This document shows positions 26,478-35,071 of a stretch of DNA of 64,000 nt, in pieces (the stretch's first letter is position 1; each line of letters starts with the position of its first letter). The position numbers and the translations under genes are program-made. The stretch is from Atopococcus tabaci (GTDB lineage: Bacteria > Bacillota > Bacilli > Lactobacillales > Carnobacteriaceae_A), in assembly GCA_030535975.1 (NCBI GenBank), contig JAUNQW010000005.1, positions 1-64,000 of the forward strand, written 5' to 3'. Below the pieces are notes generated by a model, which had not been told where the DNA came from, did no database searches, and was given only the letters and a program-made list of their open reading frames with translations.

Positions 26478-26579
26478 GTGTTTTATCTCGACACCAGCAC
26501 TTCAAATGGATTAAGTATATATTTAATCCTGGTAAACTATCATTATTTTCTATTTAATGTTAATATTGTTGTGTTTTAG
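26478..26579 (+). pseudogene. Probable truncated remnant of tsaB
   Basis: A GTG at 26478 is preceded by a strong GGGAGGGG at optimal spacing. The predicted peptide starts VFYLDTSTSNGLSIYL, which aligns with the conserved TsaB start (hydrophobic-LDTS-...-S-hydrophobic). After about 18 residues the similarity ends, and the frame closes at 26579 after 33 residues. TsaB is normally about 220-240 residues. It follows tsaE, the usual position of tsaB. The 100 bp before it hold nothing else I can name. Confidence 0.4.
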
Positions 26580-26602
26580 ACTATAAAAATTAGAGGGATT
26601 AT

Positions 26603-27502
26603 ATGAAAATAGAAAATATTAAACAAGCATTTCCGAATGCCGATATTAAGCTAAACGAGTCTTTGTCTAACTATACATACACAAAAACCGGCGGATTGGC
26701 AGATGCTGCTATTTTTCCAAAAAATCAAGAAGAAGTAGCAGCAGTGATCAAGTGGCTTAGAGATAATAAAATAGAGTTAACCATTATAGGTAATGCCAGC
26801 AATTTAATCATCCGTGATGGCGGGATTCGAGATGCAGTTCTTATTCTGACGGATATGGATGACATTGCAGTGGACGGCAAAAGAGTGACCGCCAAGAGTG
26901 GTGCCAGTATTATAGATACATCTAAAGCGGCTTATGAAGCTGGTCTAACGGGCTTGGAATTCTCTTATGGCATTCCCGGCAGTGTAGGGGGAGCAGTCTA
27001 TATGAATGCTGGTGCTTATGGTGGGGAAGTTCGAGAAGTCATTGAGACAGTAACTGTTCTAACCCGTGAAGGTAACTTAAAAACTTATAGCAATGAAGAA
27101 ATGAATTTTGACTACCGTTATAGTAAAATCCAAGAAAGTCAGGATATTATCTTGGAGACCACTTTCTTGCTGGAGTCTGGTAAAAAGGATGAGATATGGG
27201 AGGAAATGGATGAATTAATGGCTTTGCGTCAATCTAAACAGCCCTTAGAATATCCATCTTGCGGCAGCGTCTTTAAAAGGCCTCCTGGATATTTTGCAGG
27301 TAAACTGATTCAAGATGCCGGCTTACAAGGAAAACAAATCGGCGGCGTACAAGTCTCTACGAAACATGCCGGTTTTATGGTGAATGTGGACGAGGGGACT
27401 GCAACTGACTACATTGAACTGATCCAGTATGTTCAAGCAGCTATTAAAGAAAAATTTAACGTTATTTTAGAAACAGAAGTTAGAGTTATCGGCGAAAAAT
27501 AA
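26603..27502 (+). CDS. murB: UDP-N-acetylenolpyruvoylglucosamine reductase
   Basis: This 299-residue cytosolic FAD enzyme makes UDP-N-acetylmuramic acid in peptidoglycan synthesis. The FAD_binding_4 domain has NASNLIIRDGG (about 60-70) and the conserved YGIPGSVGGAVYMNAGAYGGE (about 125-145). The C-terminal domain has SCGSVFKRPPGYFAGKLI (about 219-236) with Ser of SCGSVF as catalytic acid. Then ETEVRVIG ends the protein. The pattern is that of Firmicutes type IIb MurB. An AGAGGG RBS precedes the start. A 16-bp-stem terminator follows directly. Confidence 0.95.
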   Translation: MKIENIKQAFPNADIKLNESLSNYTYTKTGGLADAAIFPKNQEEVAAVIKWLRDNKIELTIIGNASNLIIRDGGIRDAVLILTDMDDIAVDGKRVTAKSGASIIDTSKAAYEAGLTGLEFSYGIPGSVGGAVYMNAGAYGGEVREVIETVTVLTREGNLKTYSNEEMNFDYRYSKIQESQDIILETTFLLESGKKDEIWEEMDELMALRQSKQPLEYPSCGSVFKRPPGYFAGKLIQDAGLQGKQIGGVQVSTKHAGFMVNVDEGTATDYIELIQYVQAAIKEKFNVILETEVRVIGEK

Positions 27503-27505
27503 ATT

Positions 27506-27560
27506 AAAAGACTCAACATAAGATTTTAACTTGTATAATTTTATGTTGAGTCTTTTTTGA
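27506..27560 (+). terminator. Terminator after murB
   Basis: A perfect 16-bp stem (27506-27521 with 27541-27556) encloses a 19-nt loop and is followed by a short T tract. Confidence 0.8.
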
Positions 27561-27586
27561 CCTTCAATTGGCCCGGGTCCTATATA
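27557..27586 (+). promoter_or_regulatory. Promoter of the rpiA transcript
   Basis: TTGACC (27557-27562), an 18-bp spacer and TATATA (27581-27586) predict a start near 27592. It begins at the tail of the murB terminator. Confidence 0.55.
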
Positions 27587-27606
27587 GAGTCGATAGGAGT
27601 AAATTC

Positions 27607-27685
27607 GGCCATCATATGAAGGAGTTTTCAGCTCCTCATGACAGATGCATTAAAGCATGTTAAACTAATGAAAAAAGAGGTGGCC
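27607..27685 (+). promoter_or_regulatory. rpiA 5' leader with possible RBS-sequestering helix
   Basis: GGCCATC (27607-27613) can pair with GGTGGCC (27679-27685), which overlaps the AGAGG ribosome binding site. Inside are a hairpin of 8 bp with one bulge (27616-27624 with 27632-27639) and a 4-bp hairpin (27645-27648 with 27655-27658). This three-way-junction arrangement resembles a translational riboswitch but does not match a known class I can recall. Confidence 0.35.
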
Positions 27686-27687
27686 AA

Positions 27688-28365
27688 ATGGAATCATTAA
27701 AGAAACAAGTAGGTTATGCATCAGTAAATTATATTAAAGATGGCATGACTGTAGGATTAGGAACAGGCTCAACGGCTTATTATATGGTAGAAAAATTGGG
27801 TCAAGAAATTAAGAAAGGAAACCTAAACATTACAGCCGTGACTACATCGAAGAAAACAGCTGAGCAGGCAGAATCTTTAGGTATTCCTTTAAAAGACTTG
27901 AATGAAGTGGATTGGATCGATGTCACGATCGATGGTGCAGATGAAATAGATCCGCAGTTTCAAGGAATAAAAGGCGGTGGAGGAGCCCACTTAATCGAAA
28001 AGATTGTTGCTTCTTATTCGAATCAGGTGATCTGGATTGTTGATGAATCTAAAATGGTAAATCAATTAGGAGATTTCCCGCTGCCTCTTGAAGTTATTCC
28101 TTTCGGCCATCAGAAATTAGAAAAAATTTTGCAGGAAAAAGGCTATCATCCAGAAACTCGCCTAACAAAAGAGGGCCAGTTATTTACGACAGATAATGAT
28201 AATTTTATCATCGATCTCCATCTAAAGAACATTACAGATCCTCACGCTCTCGCGCAAGAGTTGAGTCAACTGCCAGGTATAGTTGAGCATGGTCTTTTTT
28301 TAGATATGGTGGATATCGTCTTAGTGGGCAGAAATGGGCAAGTTGAAACATTGAAAGCTCCTTAG
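27688..28365 (+). CDS. rpiA: Ribose-5-phosphate isomerase A
   Basis: This 225-residue enzyme interconverts ribose 5-phosphate and ribulose 5-phosphate in the non-oxidative pentose phosphate pathway. Signatures are [16 protein letters not shown] (about 23-38), [11 protein letters not shown] (about 79-89) and [12 protein letters not shown] (about 95-106). Glu104 in that last segment is the expected catalytic base by family alignment. The leader upstream may hide its RBS. It heads a block whose other members are azlC, azlD, deoC, fsa and tkt. Confidence 0.95.
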   Translation: MESLKKQVGYASVNYIKDGMTVGLGTGSTAYYMVEKLGQEIKKGNLNITAVTTSKKTAEQAESLGIPLKDLNEVDWIDVTIDGADEIDPQFQGIKGGGGAHLIEKIVASYSNQVIWIVDESKMVNQLGDFPLPLEVIPFGHQKLEKILQEKGYHPETRLTKEGQLFTTDNDNFIIDLHLKNITDPHALAQELSQLPGIVEHGLFLDMVDIVLVGRNGQVETLKAP

Positions 28366-28378
28366 GCAGGTGGAAGCT

Positions 28379-29083
28379 ATGTTAAGAGAAGACTTTTTGT
28401 CAGCATTACGTAAGATTATCTTTGTGATGCTGTCTTATATTCCTTTAGGAGTGGCTTGTGGTATTGCCTTGCAGGAAGCAGGATTTACCCCTTGGATGAG
28501 CATGGTGATGAGTTTGACAGCTTACACAGGAGCCGGACAATTTGCGGCTGCTTCTATGATAGCTCAGGGGTCGGCAGCGATGAGTATTTTGATTACTGTT
28601 TTTTTTCTGAATCTTCGTATGTCTTTACAAACCTCCAGTTTGCTTCCTTATATCAATCATCGATCACTCCCTTTTATCTTAGTTTTTTCCCAGGTGACTA
28701 CAGACGAATCCTATGGAATCAATATTTATGAATTCAATAATAATGATCAGTGGAACCTGAGAAAAGCCCTAATCGCCAGTATATTAGCCTGGCTGACTTG
28801 GTCGTCTAGTGTCTACTTTGGTGCTTATATCGGCACCAGTGTAGAGATACCGACTACTGTTGTAAATTATGTATTGATCGCTATGTTTATCAGTATGATG
28901 GTCGACCAGCTGGTTTCACGTATCCATGCTGTTGTTGTCCTGGCGACCGTCATCTTTACAATTATCTTTCAAATTTTACTTCAAAACAGCTTATCCATTG
29001 TGTTAGCGACTCTTTTAGCTGCTTTATTGGGCTGTTTTATAGAGAATAAATTCCCTGAAAAGGAAGAAAGGGAGAATGATTAG
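28379..29083 (+). CDS. azlC: AzlC-family branched-chain amino acid exporter large subunit
   Basis: This 234-residue integral membrane protein has about six to seven hydrophobic segments. The N-terminal half contains PLGVACGIALQEAG and YTGAGQFAAASMIAQG, both typical of AzlC/YgaZ. AzlC with AzlD exports branched-chain amino acids or related compounds. An AGGTGG lies just upstream of ATG 28379, so I prefer it to GTG 28370. The gene overlaps azlD at the TAGTG junction. Its presence between pentose genes is odd and may be accidental. Confidence 0.85.
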   Translation: MLREDFLSALRKIIFVMLSYIPLGVACGIALQEAGFTPWMSMVMSLTAYTGAGQFAAASMIAQGSAAMSILITVFFLNLRMSLQTSSLLPYINHRSLPFILVFSQVTTDESYGINIYEFNNNDQWNLRKALIASILAWLTWSSSVYFGAYIGTSVEIPTTVVNYVLIAMFISMMVDQLVSRIHAVVVLATVIFTIIFQILLQNSLSIVLATLLAALLGCFIENKFPEKEEREND

Positions 29084-29400
29084 TGAATCGATGGCTGTTT
29101 ATATCAGGAATGTTTTTAGCTTCTTTCCTCCCTCGAACTTTTCCCGTATTTCTCTTGAAAGATCGGGAAATTTCTCCAGCTGTTCAACGTTTTCTCAAAT
29201 ATATCCCTGTGGCTATTTTCACAGCCTTGGTTAGCGCGGACATCTTCTTTTGGGAGGGTTCTTTTTCTTTAGACTGGATGACGAATATTAAGTTGCTTCC
29301 TTCAGTCATTGTTCTTTTTATATCTTTTAAGTTTCAAAATTTATTCCTGTCTATGTTAGCTGGAGTTGTATCTATTGCTATATTAAGTACTCTATTTTAG
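29083..29400 (+). CDS. azlD: AzlD-family branched-chain amino acid exporter small subunit
   Basis: This 105-residue protein has three to four transmembrane helices and the AzlD pattern (ASFLPRTFPVFLL near residues 12-24, then FLKYIPVAIFTALV). It partners AzlC in amino-acid export. The start is a GTG overlapping the azlC stop codon, with GGGAG upstream, so translation is probably coupled. Confidence 0.85.
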   Translation: MNRWLFISGMFLASFLPRTFPVFLLKDREISPAVQRFLKYIPVAIFTALVSADIFFWEGSFSLDWMTNIKLLPSVIVLFISFKFQNLFLSMLAGVVSIAILSTLF

Positions 29401-29418
29401 ATAATAAAGGAGAGAGTT

Positions 29419-30078
29419 ATGATTACAAAAAAAGAATTGGCCGGCAAAATTGACCATACCTTGTTAGGACCAGAGGCTACGCTTGAAAAAGTAAAGGAAG
29501 TCACACAATTTGCTATAGAATATGAAACAGCTTCTGTCTGCGTGTCACCGGACCGTCTGCAAATAGTCTCAAATATGTTAAAAGACTCTTCTGTTTTGGC
29601 CTGTACAGTTATTGGCTTTCCGCACGGTACGCAGACAACAGCAAGTAAAGTGGCTGAGGCTGAAGAGGCTGCAGAAAATGGAGCTGATGAATTAGATATG
29701 GTCATTAATGTGGGCCATTTGAAAGACGGCAATAATGACTATGTTAAAAAAGACATTCAAGCCGTGGTCCAAGCAACTGATAAGGTGGTCAAGGTTATTA
29801 TTGAAACATCCTTGCTGACGGAGGAGGAAAAAATAAAAGCATGTCAATTAGCAGAAGAAGCAGGCGCTGACTTTGTTAAAACATCAACCGGCTACACCGG
29901 CGGAGGTGCAACGGCAGAAGATGTCAAGCTCATGAGAGAGACTGTTTCAGATGCTCTTCAAGTAAAAGCCTCCGGAGGTATCCGCAGCTTGGAGGGTTGC
30001 TTGAAAATGCTTGAAGCAGGAGCTGATCGTATTGGTGCCAGTCGCAGCAGAGATATTCTAGCTGAATGTGATGCTTAG
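29419..30078 (+). CDS. deoC: Deoxyribose-phosphate aldolase
   Basis: This 219-residue class I aldolase splits deoxyribose 5-phosphate into glyceraldehyde 3-phosphate and acetaldehyde. The N-terminal KIDHTLL, the VIGFPHG motif (about 69-75), DMVINVG (about 94-100), and the Schiff-base FVKTSTGYTGGGAT (about 153-166, Lys155 expected) are present, as is VKASGGIRS. It follows azlD by 18 nt with AAAGGAGAG as RBS. With DeoD and the nucleoside importer it would allow use of deoxynucleosides. Confidence 0.95.
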   Translation: MITKKELAGKIDHTLLGPEATLEKVKEVTQFAIEYETASVCVSPDRLQIVSNMLKDSSVLACTVIGFPHGTQTTASKVAEAEEAAENGADELDMVINVGHLKDGNNDYVKKDIQAVVQATDKVVKVIIETSLLTEEEKIKACQLAEEAGADFVKTSTGYTGGGATAEDVKLMRETVSDALQVKASGGIRSLEGCLKMLEAGADRIGASRSRDILAECDA

Positions 30079-30094
30079 CCAGCAAAAGGTAACA

Positions 30095-30122
30095 TTGTAA
30101 AAGATTGAAACATTGGTATAAT
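30095..30122 (+). promoter_or_regulatory. Promoter of fsa-tkt
   Basis: TTGTAA (30095-30100), a 16-bp spacer and TATAAT (30117-30122) lie 30 nt upstream of the fsa start and would give the two genes their own transcript. Confidence 0.6.
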
Positions 30123-30153
30123 TAAATCATAAATAAACCTGGAGGTTCGGTAA

Positions 30154-30807
30154 ATGAAATTCTTTTTAGATACAGCGAATATCGAAGAAATCAAACGTAT
30201 TAATAATTTAGGCTTAGTTGATGGTATAACAACCAATCCAACGTTAATCGCTAAGGAAGGTAAAGACTTTGAAACAGTCATCAAAGAAATTACTTCAGTC
30301 GTAGATGGACCGGTTTCCGCAGAAGTCGTGGCCTTAGATTATGAGGGTATGATTGAAGAAGCTCGCGAACTTGCGGCTTGGGCTGATAATGTAGTAGTTA
30401 AAATTCCTATGACCGAAGATGGATTAAAAGCAGTTAATACTTTATCTCAAGAAGGGATTAAAACCAACGTTACTTTAATTTTCTCGGTTGCTCAAGGGCT
30501 GTTAGCAGCAAAAGCAGGTGCAACTTACATTTCACCATTTATCGGACGTATTGACGATATGGGAGATGATGGTATGAGCTTGATCTATAACTTACGCTTA
30601 GTTTTAGATAACTTTGACTTGGATGCTGAAATTATCGCGGCTTCCATCCGCCACATCGGTCATTTCGAAGAAACAGCTGAAGCGGGAGCAGATATCGCTA
30701 CTGTCCCAGGCTCTCTTTTCCCTAAATTATGGTCACACCCATTGACGGATAAAGGGATCGAAGGCTTTATGGCCGATTGGAAAGTTTACCAGAATCGTGA
30801 TGAATAA
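30154..30807 (+). CDS. fsa: Fructose-6-phosphate aldolase/transaldolase, short form
   Basis: This 217-residue enzyme belongs to the TalC/FSA subfamily, which works as a transaldolase in many Firmicutes and as fructose-6-phosphate aldolase in others. Signatures are [15 protein letters not shown] (2-16), [14 protein letters not shown] (about 24-37), the Schiff-base [14 protein letters not shown] (about 83-96) and [11 protein letters not shown] (about 129-139). CTGGAGG precedes the start. tkt follows within 10 nt, so the pair would perform the non-oxidative rearrangements. Confidence 0.92.
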   Translation: MKFFLDTANIEEIKRINNLGLVDGITTNPTLIAKEGKDFETVIKEITSVVDGPVSAEVVALDYEGMIEEARELAAWADNVVVKIPMTEDGLKAVNTLSQEGIKTNVTLIFSVAQGLLAAKAGATYISPFIGRIDDMGDDGMSLIYNLRLVLDNFDLDAEIIAASIRHIGHFEETAEAGADIATVPGSLFPKLWSHPLTDKGIEGFMADWKVYQNRDE

Positions 30808-30817
30808 GGGGGAAACT

Positions 30818-32821
30818 ATGTTTAACGAAAAAGATCAATTAGCTGTCAACGCTTTACGTGCTTTATCTATTGAACAAATTGAAAAGGCCAACTCAGGTCA
30901 TCCGGGTTTACCGATGGGTGCTGCGCCGATGGCATACGCTCTATGGGCAGGCCACTTAAATATTAATCCGGAAGATTCAAACTGGATTAACCGTGACCGT
31001 TTTGTTTTATCTGCCGGTCATGGATCTGCCTTATTATATTCCCTGCTCCATTTATCCGGTTTTGATGTGACGACTGAAGATCTTAAAAACTTCCGTCAGA
31101 TGGACTCAAGAACTCCCGGTCACCCAGAAGTTCACTTCACAGATGGTGTAGAAGCGACTACTGGTCCATTAGGCCAAGGCTTTGCTACTGCAGTGGGAAT
31201 GGCTATGGCTGAGGAGCATTTGGCTGCTTTATATAACAATGAGGATCAAAACATTATCGACCACTATACTTATGTTCTCGCCAGTGATGGTGACCTGATG
31301 GAAGGCATCTCTTATGAATCTGCTTCATTTGCCGGTAAGCATGAATTAGGCAAGCTTGTTGTTCTCTATGATTCGAACGATATTTCTTTAGATGGTGATT
31401 TGGATCTTTCTTTCGTCGAGGATATCCAAGGCCGTTTTGAAGCTCAAAATTGGCATTACCAGCGCGTTGAAGATGGTAACGATTTAAACGCAATTTCAGA
31501 TGCTATTCAAGCAGCTAAAGAGAATACAAATCAGCCATCACTCATCGAAGTGAAAACAGTTATCGGGTACGGCTCCTCAAGCCAAGGGACGCACACTGTT
31601 CACGGTGCACCGCTGGGATCAGAAGACTGGGAGCAGGTGAAAGAGGTCTATGGATGGCAATCAGAGGCTTTTGAAGTTCCTGAAGAAGTCGGACAAACTT
31701 TCAATGAAAAAGTGAAAGAGCGGGGCCAGAAGGCTTATAGACAATGGGCAGAGTTATTCGGTCAATATCAAGAAAGTAATACAGATTTAGCTGACGAGCT
31801 GATGCTTGCTTATGAAGAGAACGATCTGCCTGCAGATTATGATTCTAAATTAGCCTATGTAGCTGCAGATACTGAGCCGGAAGCTACTCGTGCTTCAAGC
31901 AGTTCTATCATTCAAGATCTAGCCGAAGGAATCCCTTATTTATGGGGAGGATCTGCTGACTTAGCCAGCTCTAACAAAACAAACATTGAAATAGAAGATG
32001 ACTTTATGCCGGATAATCGTGCGGGACGTAATATTTGGTTTGGAGTTCGTGAACATGCGATGGCAGCCATGATGAATGGTATTGCTCTACACGGCGGGAG
32101 TAAAGTTTACGGCGGGACATTCTTTATCTTCTCGGACTACTTAAAGCCGGCTGTGCGTATAGCAGCGATCTCTCAATTACCGGTGACCTATGTCTTAACC
32201 CATGACTCAGTAGCGGTAGGAGAGGACGGACCAACCCATGAGCCTATTGAGCAACTGGCGACTTTCCGTGCAACACCTCATTTGAATGTAATTCGCCCGG
32301 CGGATTATAATGAGACGCTGGCAGCGTGGAAGCTGGCTGTGCAGAGTAAAGATAAACCAACCATGCTGGTCTTGACACGTCAAGGTGTTCCAGTATTAGA
32401 AAATACTCAGTCTTTAGCCGAAGAAGGAGTAGCCAAAGGGGCTTATGTTGTTTCTAAAGCGAATGATAAAGCAGAAGGATTATTAATCGCTACAGGATCT
32501 GAAGTATCTCTTGCTGTGGAAGCTCAATCCTTATTAAAAGAGAAGGGTCACCATGTGAATGTAATATCTATGCCTTCTATGGAGCTTTTCGAAGAGCAGG
32601 ATGAAGATTACAAAGAAAGCGTTCTTCCAAGCGATATCACGAACCGTTTAACCATTGAAATGGGAGCTACTTATGGCTGGGAAAGATATGCTGGAGACTC
32701 AGGCGCCAGCCTTGGTATCGATCGCTTTGGTAAGTCTGCACCAGGTTCAGAAGTTGTTGAAAGTTTTGGTTTTACACCAGAAAATGTTGCTGAAATTTAC
32801 TTGAAAAATTTAGAAAAATAA
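30818..32821 (+). CDS. tkt: Transketolase
   Basis: This 667-residue thiamine-diphosphate enzyme transfers two-carbon units between sugar phosphates. The N-terminus has ANSGHPGLPMGAAPMAYALW and the ThDP-binding DGDLMEGISYEASFAG-type segment (about 155-172; read DGDLMEGISYESASFAG). In the middle is VREHAMAAMMNGIALHGG (about 410-427, with the Glu that activates ThDP), then THDSVAVGEDGPTHEPIEQ (about 463-481). GGGGGAAA precedes 30818; an earlier in-frame ATG overlaps fsa and is rejected. A strong terminator follows. Confidence 0.95.
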   Translation: MFNEKDQLAVNALRALSIEQIEKANSGHPGLPMGAAPMAYALWAGHLNINPEDSNWINRDRFVLSAGHGSALLYSLLHLSGFDVTTEDLKNFRQMDSRTPGHPEVHFTDGVEATTGPLGQGFATAVGMAMAEEHLAALYNNEDQNIIDHYTYVLASDGDLMEGISYESASFAGKHELGKLVVLYDSNDISLDGDLDLSFVEDIQGRFEAQNWHYQRVEDGNDLNAISDAIQAAKENTNQPSLIEVKTVIGYGSSSQGTHTVHGAPLGSEDWEQVKEVYGWQSEAFEVPEEVGQTFNEKVKERGQKAYRQWAELFGQYQESNTDLADELMLAYEENDLPADYDSKLAYVAADTEPEATRASSSSIIQDLAEGIPYLWGGSADLASSNKTNIEIEDDFMPDNRAGRNIWFGVREHAMAAMMNGIALHGGSKVYGGTFFIFSDYLKPAVRIAAISQLPVTYVLTHDSVAVGEDGPTHEPIEQLATFRATPHLNVIRPADYNETLAAWKLAVQSKDKPTMLVLTRQGVPVLENTQSLAEEGVAKGAYVVSKANDKAEGLLIATGSEVSLAVEAQSLLKEKGHHVNVISMPSMELFEEQDEDYKESVLPSDITNRLTIEMGATYGWERYAGDSGASLGIDRFGKSAPGSEVVESFGFTPENVAEIYLKNLEK

Positions 32822-32830
32822 ACAAAGATT

Positions 32831-32863
32831 AAAACAGGGCAAAATACTTTGTCCTGTTTTTTT
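32831..32863 (+). terminator. Terminator after tkt
   Basis: A 13-bp stem (one G-U pair) with a 4-nt loop is followed by a T tract. Confidence 0.85.
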
Positions 32864-32868
32864 GCGTA

Positions 32869-32899
32869 AAAAAAGAAGCTCCAGGTCGGGGCTTCTTCT
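32869..32899 (-). terminator. Terminator of the mevalonate operon
   Basis: On the minus strand AAGAAGC-type arms (one mismatch) around a 6-nt loop are followed by seven T residues, 10 nt after the fni stop. Confidence 0.7.
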
Positions 32900-32908
32900 G
32901 TTATAGAA

Positions 32909-33973
32909 CTACCGGTTTCGTTGGGCAAGACTTTGATAACCGATCTCTCTTGCCTGACAATAATCCTTGGTTTGACCGCAGACGATAATATCAGTTTGAG
33001 CCAGTTCCTGAGTAGTCCGTGCACCCAGCAAAGTATATATGCCCGCTAATTCTTCCTTGAGCCCCTCGATTTTGTCGATGAGCGCCTCTTCATCTTCTTT
33101 AATTAAAGTATGGAGGAATTCGCCTGCAATTCCTACGGCTTTAGCACCTAAAGCTAAAGATTTAGCAATATCCATGGCTGTCCTTACACCGCCTGAAGCC
33201 AGGATGTCCAACGATGATATATGGTCTTGGGCCTCCAGTAAAGATTCAGGGGTGGTCTGCCCCCAGTCTAATAAATCATCATACTTATATTCTTTCCGCC
33301 TAAAATTCTCGATTTGAGAAAAGTTGGTACCTCCTCGACCACCAAGATCGATGATCTCAGCTCCCAATGCTTTTAATTGTTGGATAGATTGCTTAGAAAA
33401 CCCAAATCCTACCTCTTTGAAAATAACGGGAACCTGGATTTGATCAATGAAGCCTTGAAAATGATCCGGCCACATGGAAAAATCCCGGTCTCCTTCAGGC
33501 ATGACAATTTCTTGAGGAGCATTAATATGGACTTGCAGAGCATCGGCTTGGAGCATCTCAATGGCTTGAAGGCCTGCTTGGGCATTATGGTTGGCTCCCA
33601 CATTAGCAAAAATTAGACCATGAGGATTTTCTTTGCGGGCAACCGAAAAGGTTTCAATCATTTCCGGTTCTCTGATGGCTACACTCTGTGACCCAACCGC
33701 CATAGCAATACCAGTCTGAGCCGCTACTCGAGAGAGACCGGCATTCAGTTTTTTAGTCCATTCGCTTCCGCCTGTCATAGCATTGATATAAAAAGGATAG
33801 TCTAATTTCAATTTTCCAATCGAAGTAGAGAGATCAACATCTCCAACGGCCATGTTGGGGAAATTATGGTGAACAAATCTTAAATCTTGAAAGGGCGATT
33901 CACCTTCTTTGTGGTAGAAACTTTCTGCAATTGAAACATGCTGATTTTTTCGATTTTGCTGCTCAGTAGTCAT
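32909..33973 (-). CDS. fni: Isopentenyl-diphosphate delta-isomerase, type 2
   Basis: This 354-residue FMN- and NADPH-dependent enzyme interconverts isopentenyl and dimethylallyl diphosphate. It has the TIM-barrel features of the type 2 family: FINAMTGGS-type FMN loop (PFYINAMTGGSE, about 59-70), AVGSQSVAI (about 91-99), NVGANHNAQ, HINAPQEIVMPEGDRDF and the Gly-rich DLGGRGGTNF and ASGGVRTAMDIAK. It is the last gene of the mevalonate operon and starts 10 nt after mvaK2. The plant- and E. coli-type Idi-1 fold is absent. Confidence 0.94.
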   Translation of the reverse strand: MTTEQQNRKNQHVSIAESFYHKEGESPFQDLRFVHHNFPNMAVGDVDLSTSIGKLKLDYPFYINAMTGGSEWTKKLNAGLSRVAAQTGIAMAVGSQSVAIREPEMIETFSVARKENPHGLIFANVGANHNAQAGLQAIEMLQADALQVHINAPQEIVMPEGDRDFSMWPDHFQGFIDQIQVPVIFKEVGFGFSKQSIQQLKALGAEIIDLGGRGGTNFSQIENFRRKEYKYDDLLDWGQTTPESLLEAQDHISSLDILASGGVRTAMDIAKSLALGAKAVGIAGEFLHTLIKEDEEALIDKIEGLKEELAGIYTLLGARTTQELAQTDIIVCGQTKDYCQAREIGYQSLAQRNR

Positions 33974-33983
33974 ATTAAGTCTC

Positions 33984-35057
33984 CTAATGATTATTATATA
34001 TAGTTAAGTCAAGGGGTTCTATTCCGTTAGCCAGCCATTCTTTTTCAACCAATTGTTTACAGAGTGTACAGTCAAAGAGAGCTACTCCGCAATCGCCGCC
34101 GCCTGCTCCTGACGTTTTAGCAAAGGCACGGTGTTTTTCAGTAATTTCAATGAATCGAGTCAACAAGGGCGTTTCAATAGAAATTTGACGGGCCTGGCCA
34201 AGTTCTTTCAAGAGCTGTCGGCTGGTCTGAATGTTTTTCCCAATCCCTTCAAAAGGGCCATTTTCTAAATGATAAATGAGTTCTTTATTATTTTCTTCAT
34301 TTTTTCTTAAAAAATCTTCCATTACAAATTCAGAAGTGTTTTCTTGATGCATTTTCTCAATGAGCTCGTCTGTTGAAGCCGGAGAGCCTGTCCAGCCAAC
34401 ACCTATTTGAAGATAATCTTCTAACTCTATAGTTCGGATATGAAAGCCAGGCCATTCTTCTTTAACAAGAGTCAGAAGGTTACCAGCAAAGAGTTTTTCT
34501 TTAATGGCCTTTTTATCGAAACAGGTGTAATGAATACAGCCTGTATAGGTTGAAGCGGCGATATCACCAAAAGATCCTTCTTTTCCGATTTTGAGCTGGG
34601 ATAAAACACTTAGCTTAAATATCGTTTCTTTATCAGAATCTGCTTGATAGTAATCGAGCAAAGCTTGAACGAGTCCAACGGTCACAGCTCCACTTGAGCC
34701 GAGTCCATATTTTTGACCACTTTGACTATCTAATTGACTCTCGATGCCTATATGATAGTAAGTTAACGACTTTCCTAACTCTGCTAGATATTCTTCAGTC
34801 GTTAAAACAGCTGATTCAATCAGCTTTAAGTAGTCTTTGTCATTGTTAAAAGTAAAAATACCTTTTTGACGATACCAGTCTAAGGGTTTATCCTGATAGG
34901 AAGTCGATTGGAAGGTGCCTTTTTCCTGATCTGAGGGAGTGATTTTTACTGTTAGAAAACGATCGACAGCAAAGACAAGAGCAGAATGATAAGGGTAGGT
35001 GACAGCGTATTCGCCTGCTAAGTATAATTTGCCTGGTACCTTTACATAACTAGCCAT
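33984..35057 (-). CDS. mvaK2: Phosphomevalonate kinase
   Basis: This 357-residue GHMP kinase phosphorylates mevalonate 5-phosphate to the diphosphate. The N-terminus VPGKLYLAGEYAV is typical of the family. The ATP loop KYGLGSSGAVTVGLVQAL lies at about 116-133. The C-terminal KTSGAGGGDCGVALF near 313-327 is the third GHMP motif. It follows mvaD by 14 nt in the operon. Fni follows within 10 nt. Confidence 0.94.
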   Translation of the reverse strand: MASYVKVPGKLYLAGEYAVTYPYHSALVFAVDRFLTVKITPSDQEKGTFQSTSYQDKPLDWYRQKGIFTFNNDKDYLKLIESAVLTTEEYLAELGKSLTYYHIGIESQLDSQSGQKYGLGSSGAVTVGLVQALLDYYQADSDKETIFKLSVLSQLKIGKEGSFGDIAASTYTGCIHYTCFDKKAIKEKLFAGNLLTLVKEEWPGFHIRTIELEDYLQIGVGWTGSPASTDELIEKMHQENTSEFVMEDFLRKNEENNKELIYHLENGPFEGIGKNIQTSRQLLKELGQARQISIETPLLTRFIEITEKHRAFAKTSGAGGGDCGVALFDCTLCKQLVEKEWLANGIEPLDLTIYNNH

Positions 35058-35071
35058 GGGTATGTCCTTTC

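Noticed and set aside
27587-27687. Purine or other known riboswitch before rpiA
   Set aside because: The conserved loop residues of known small riboswitches are not present. Only a generic RBS-hiding pairing can be argued.
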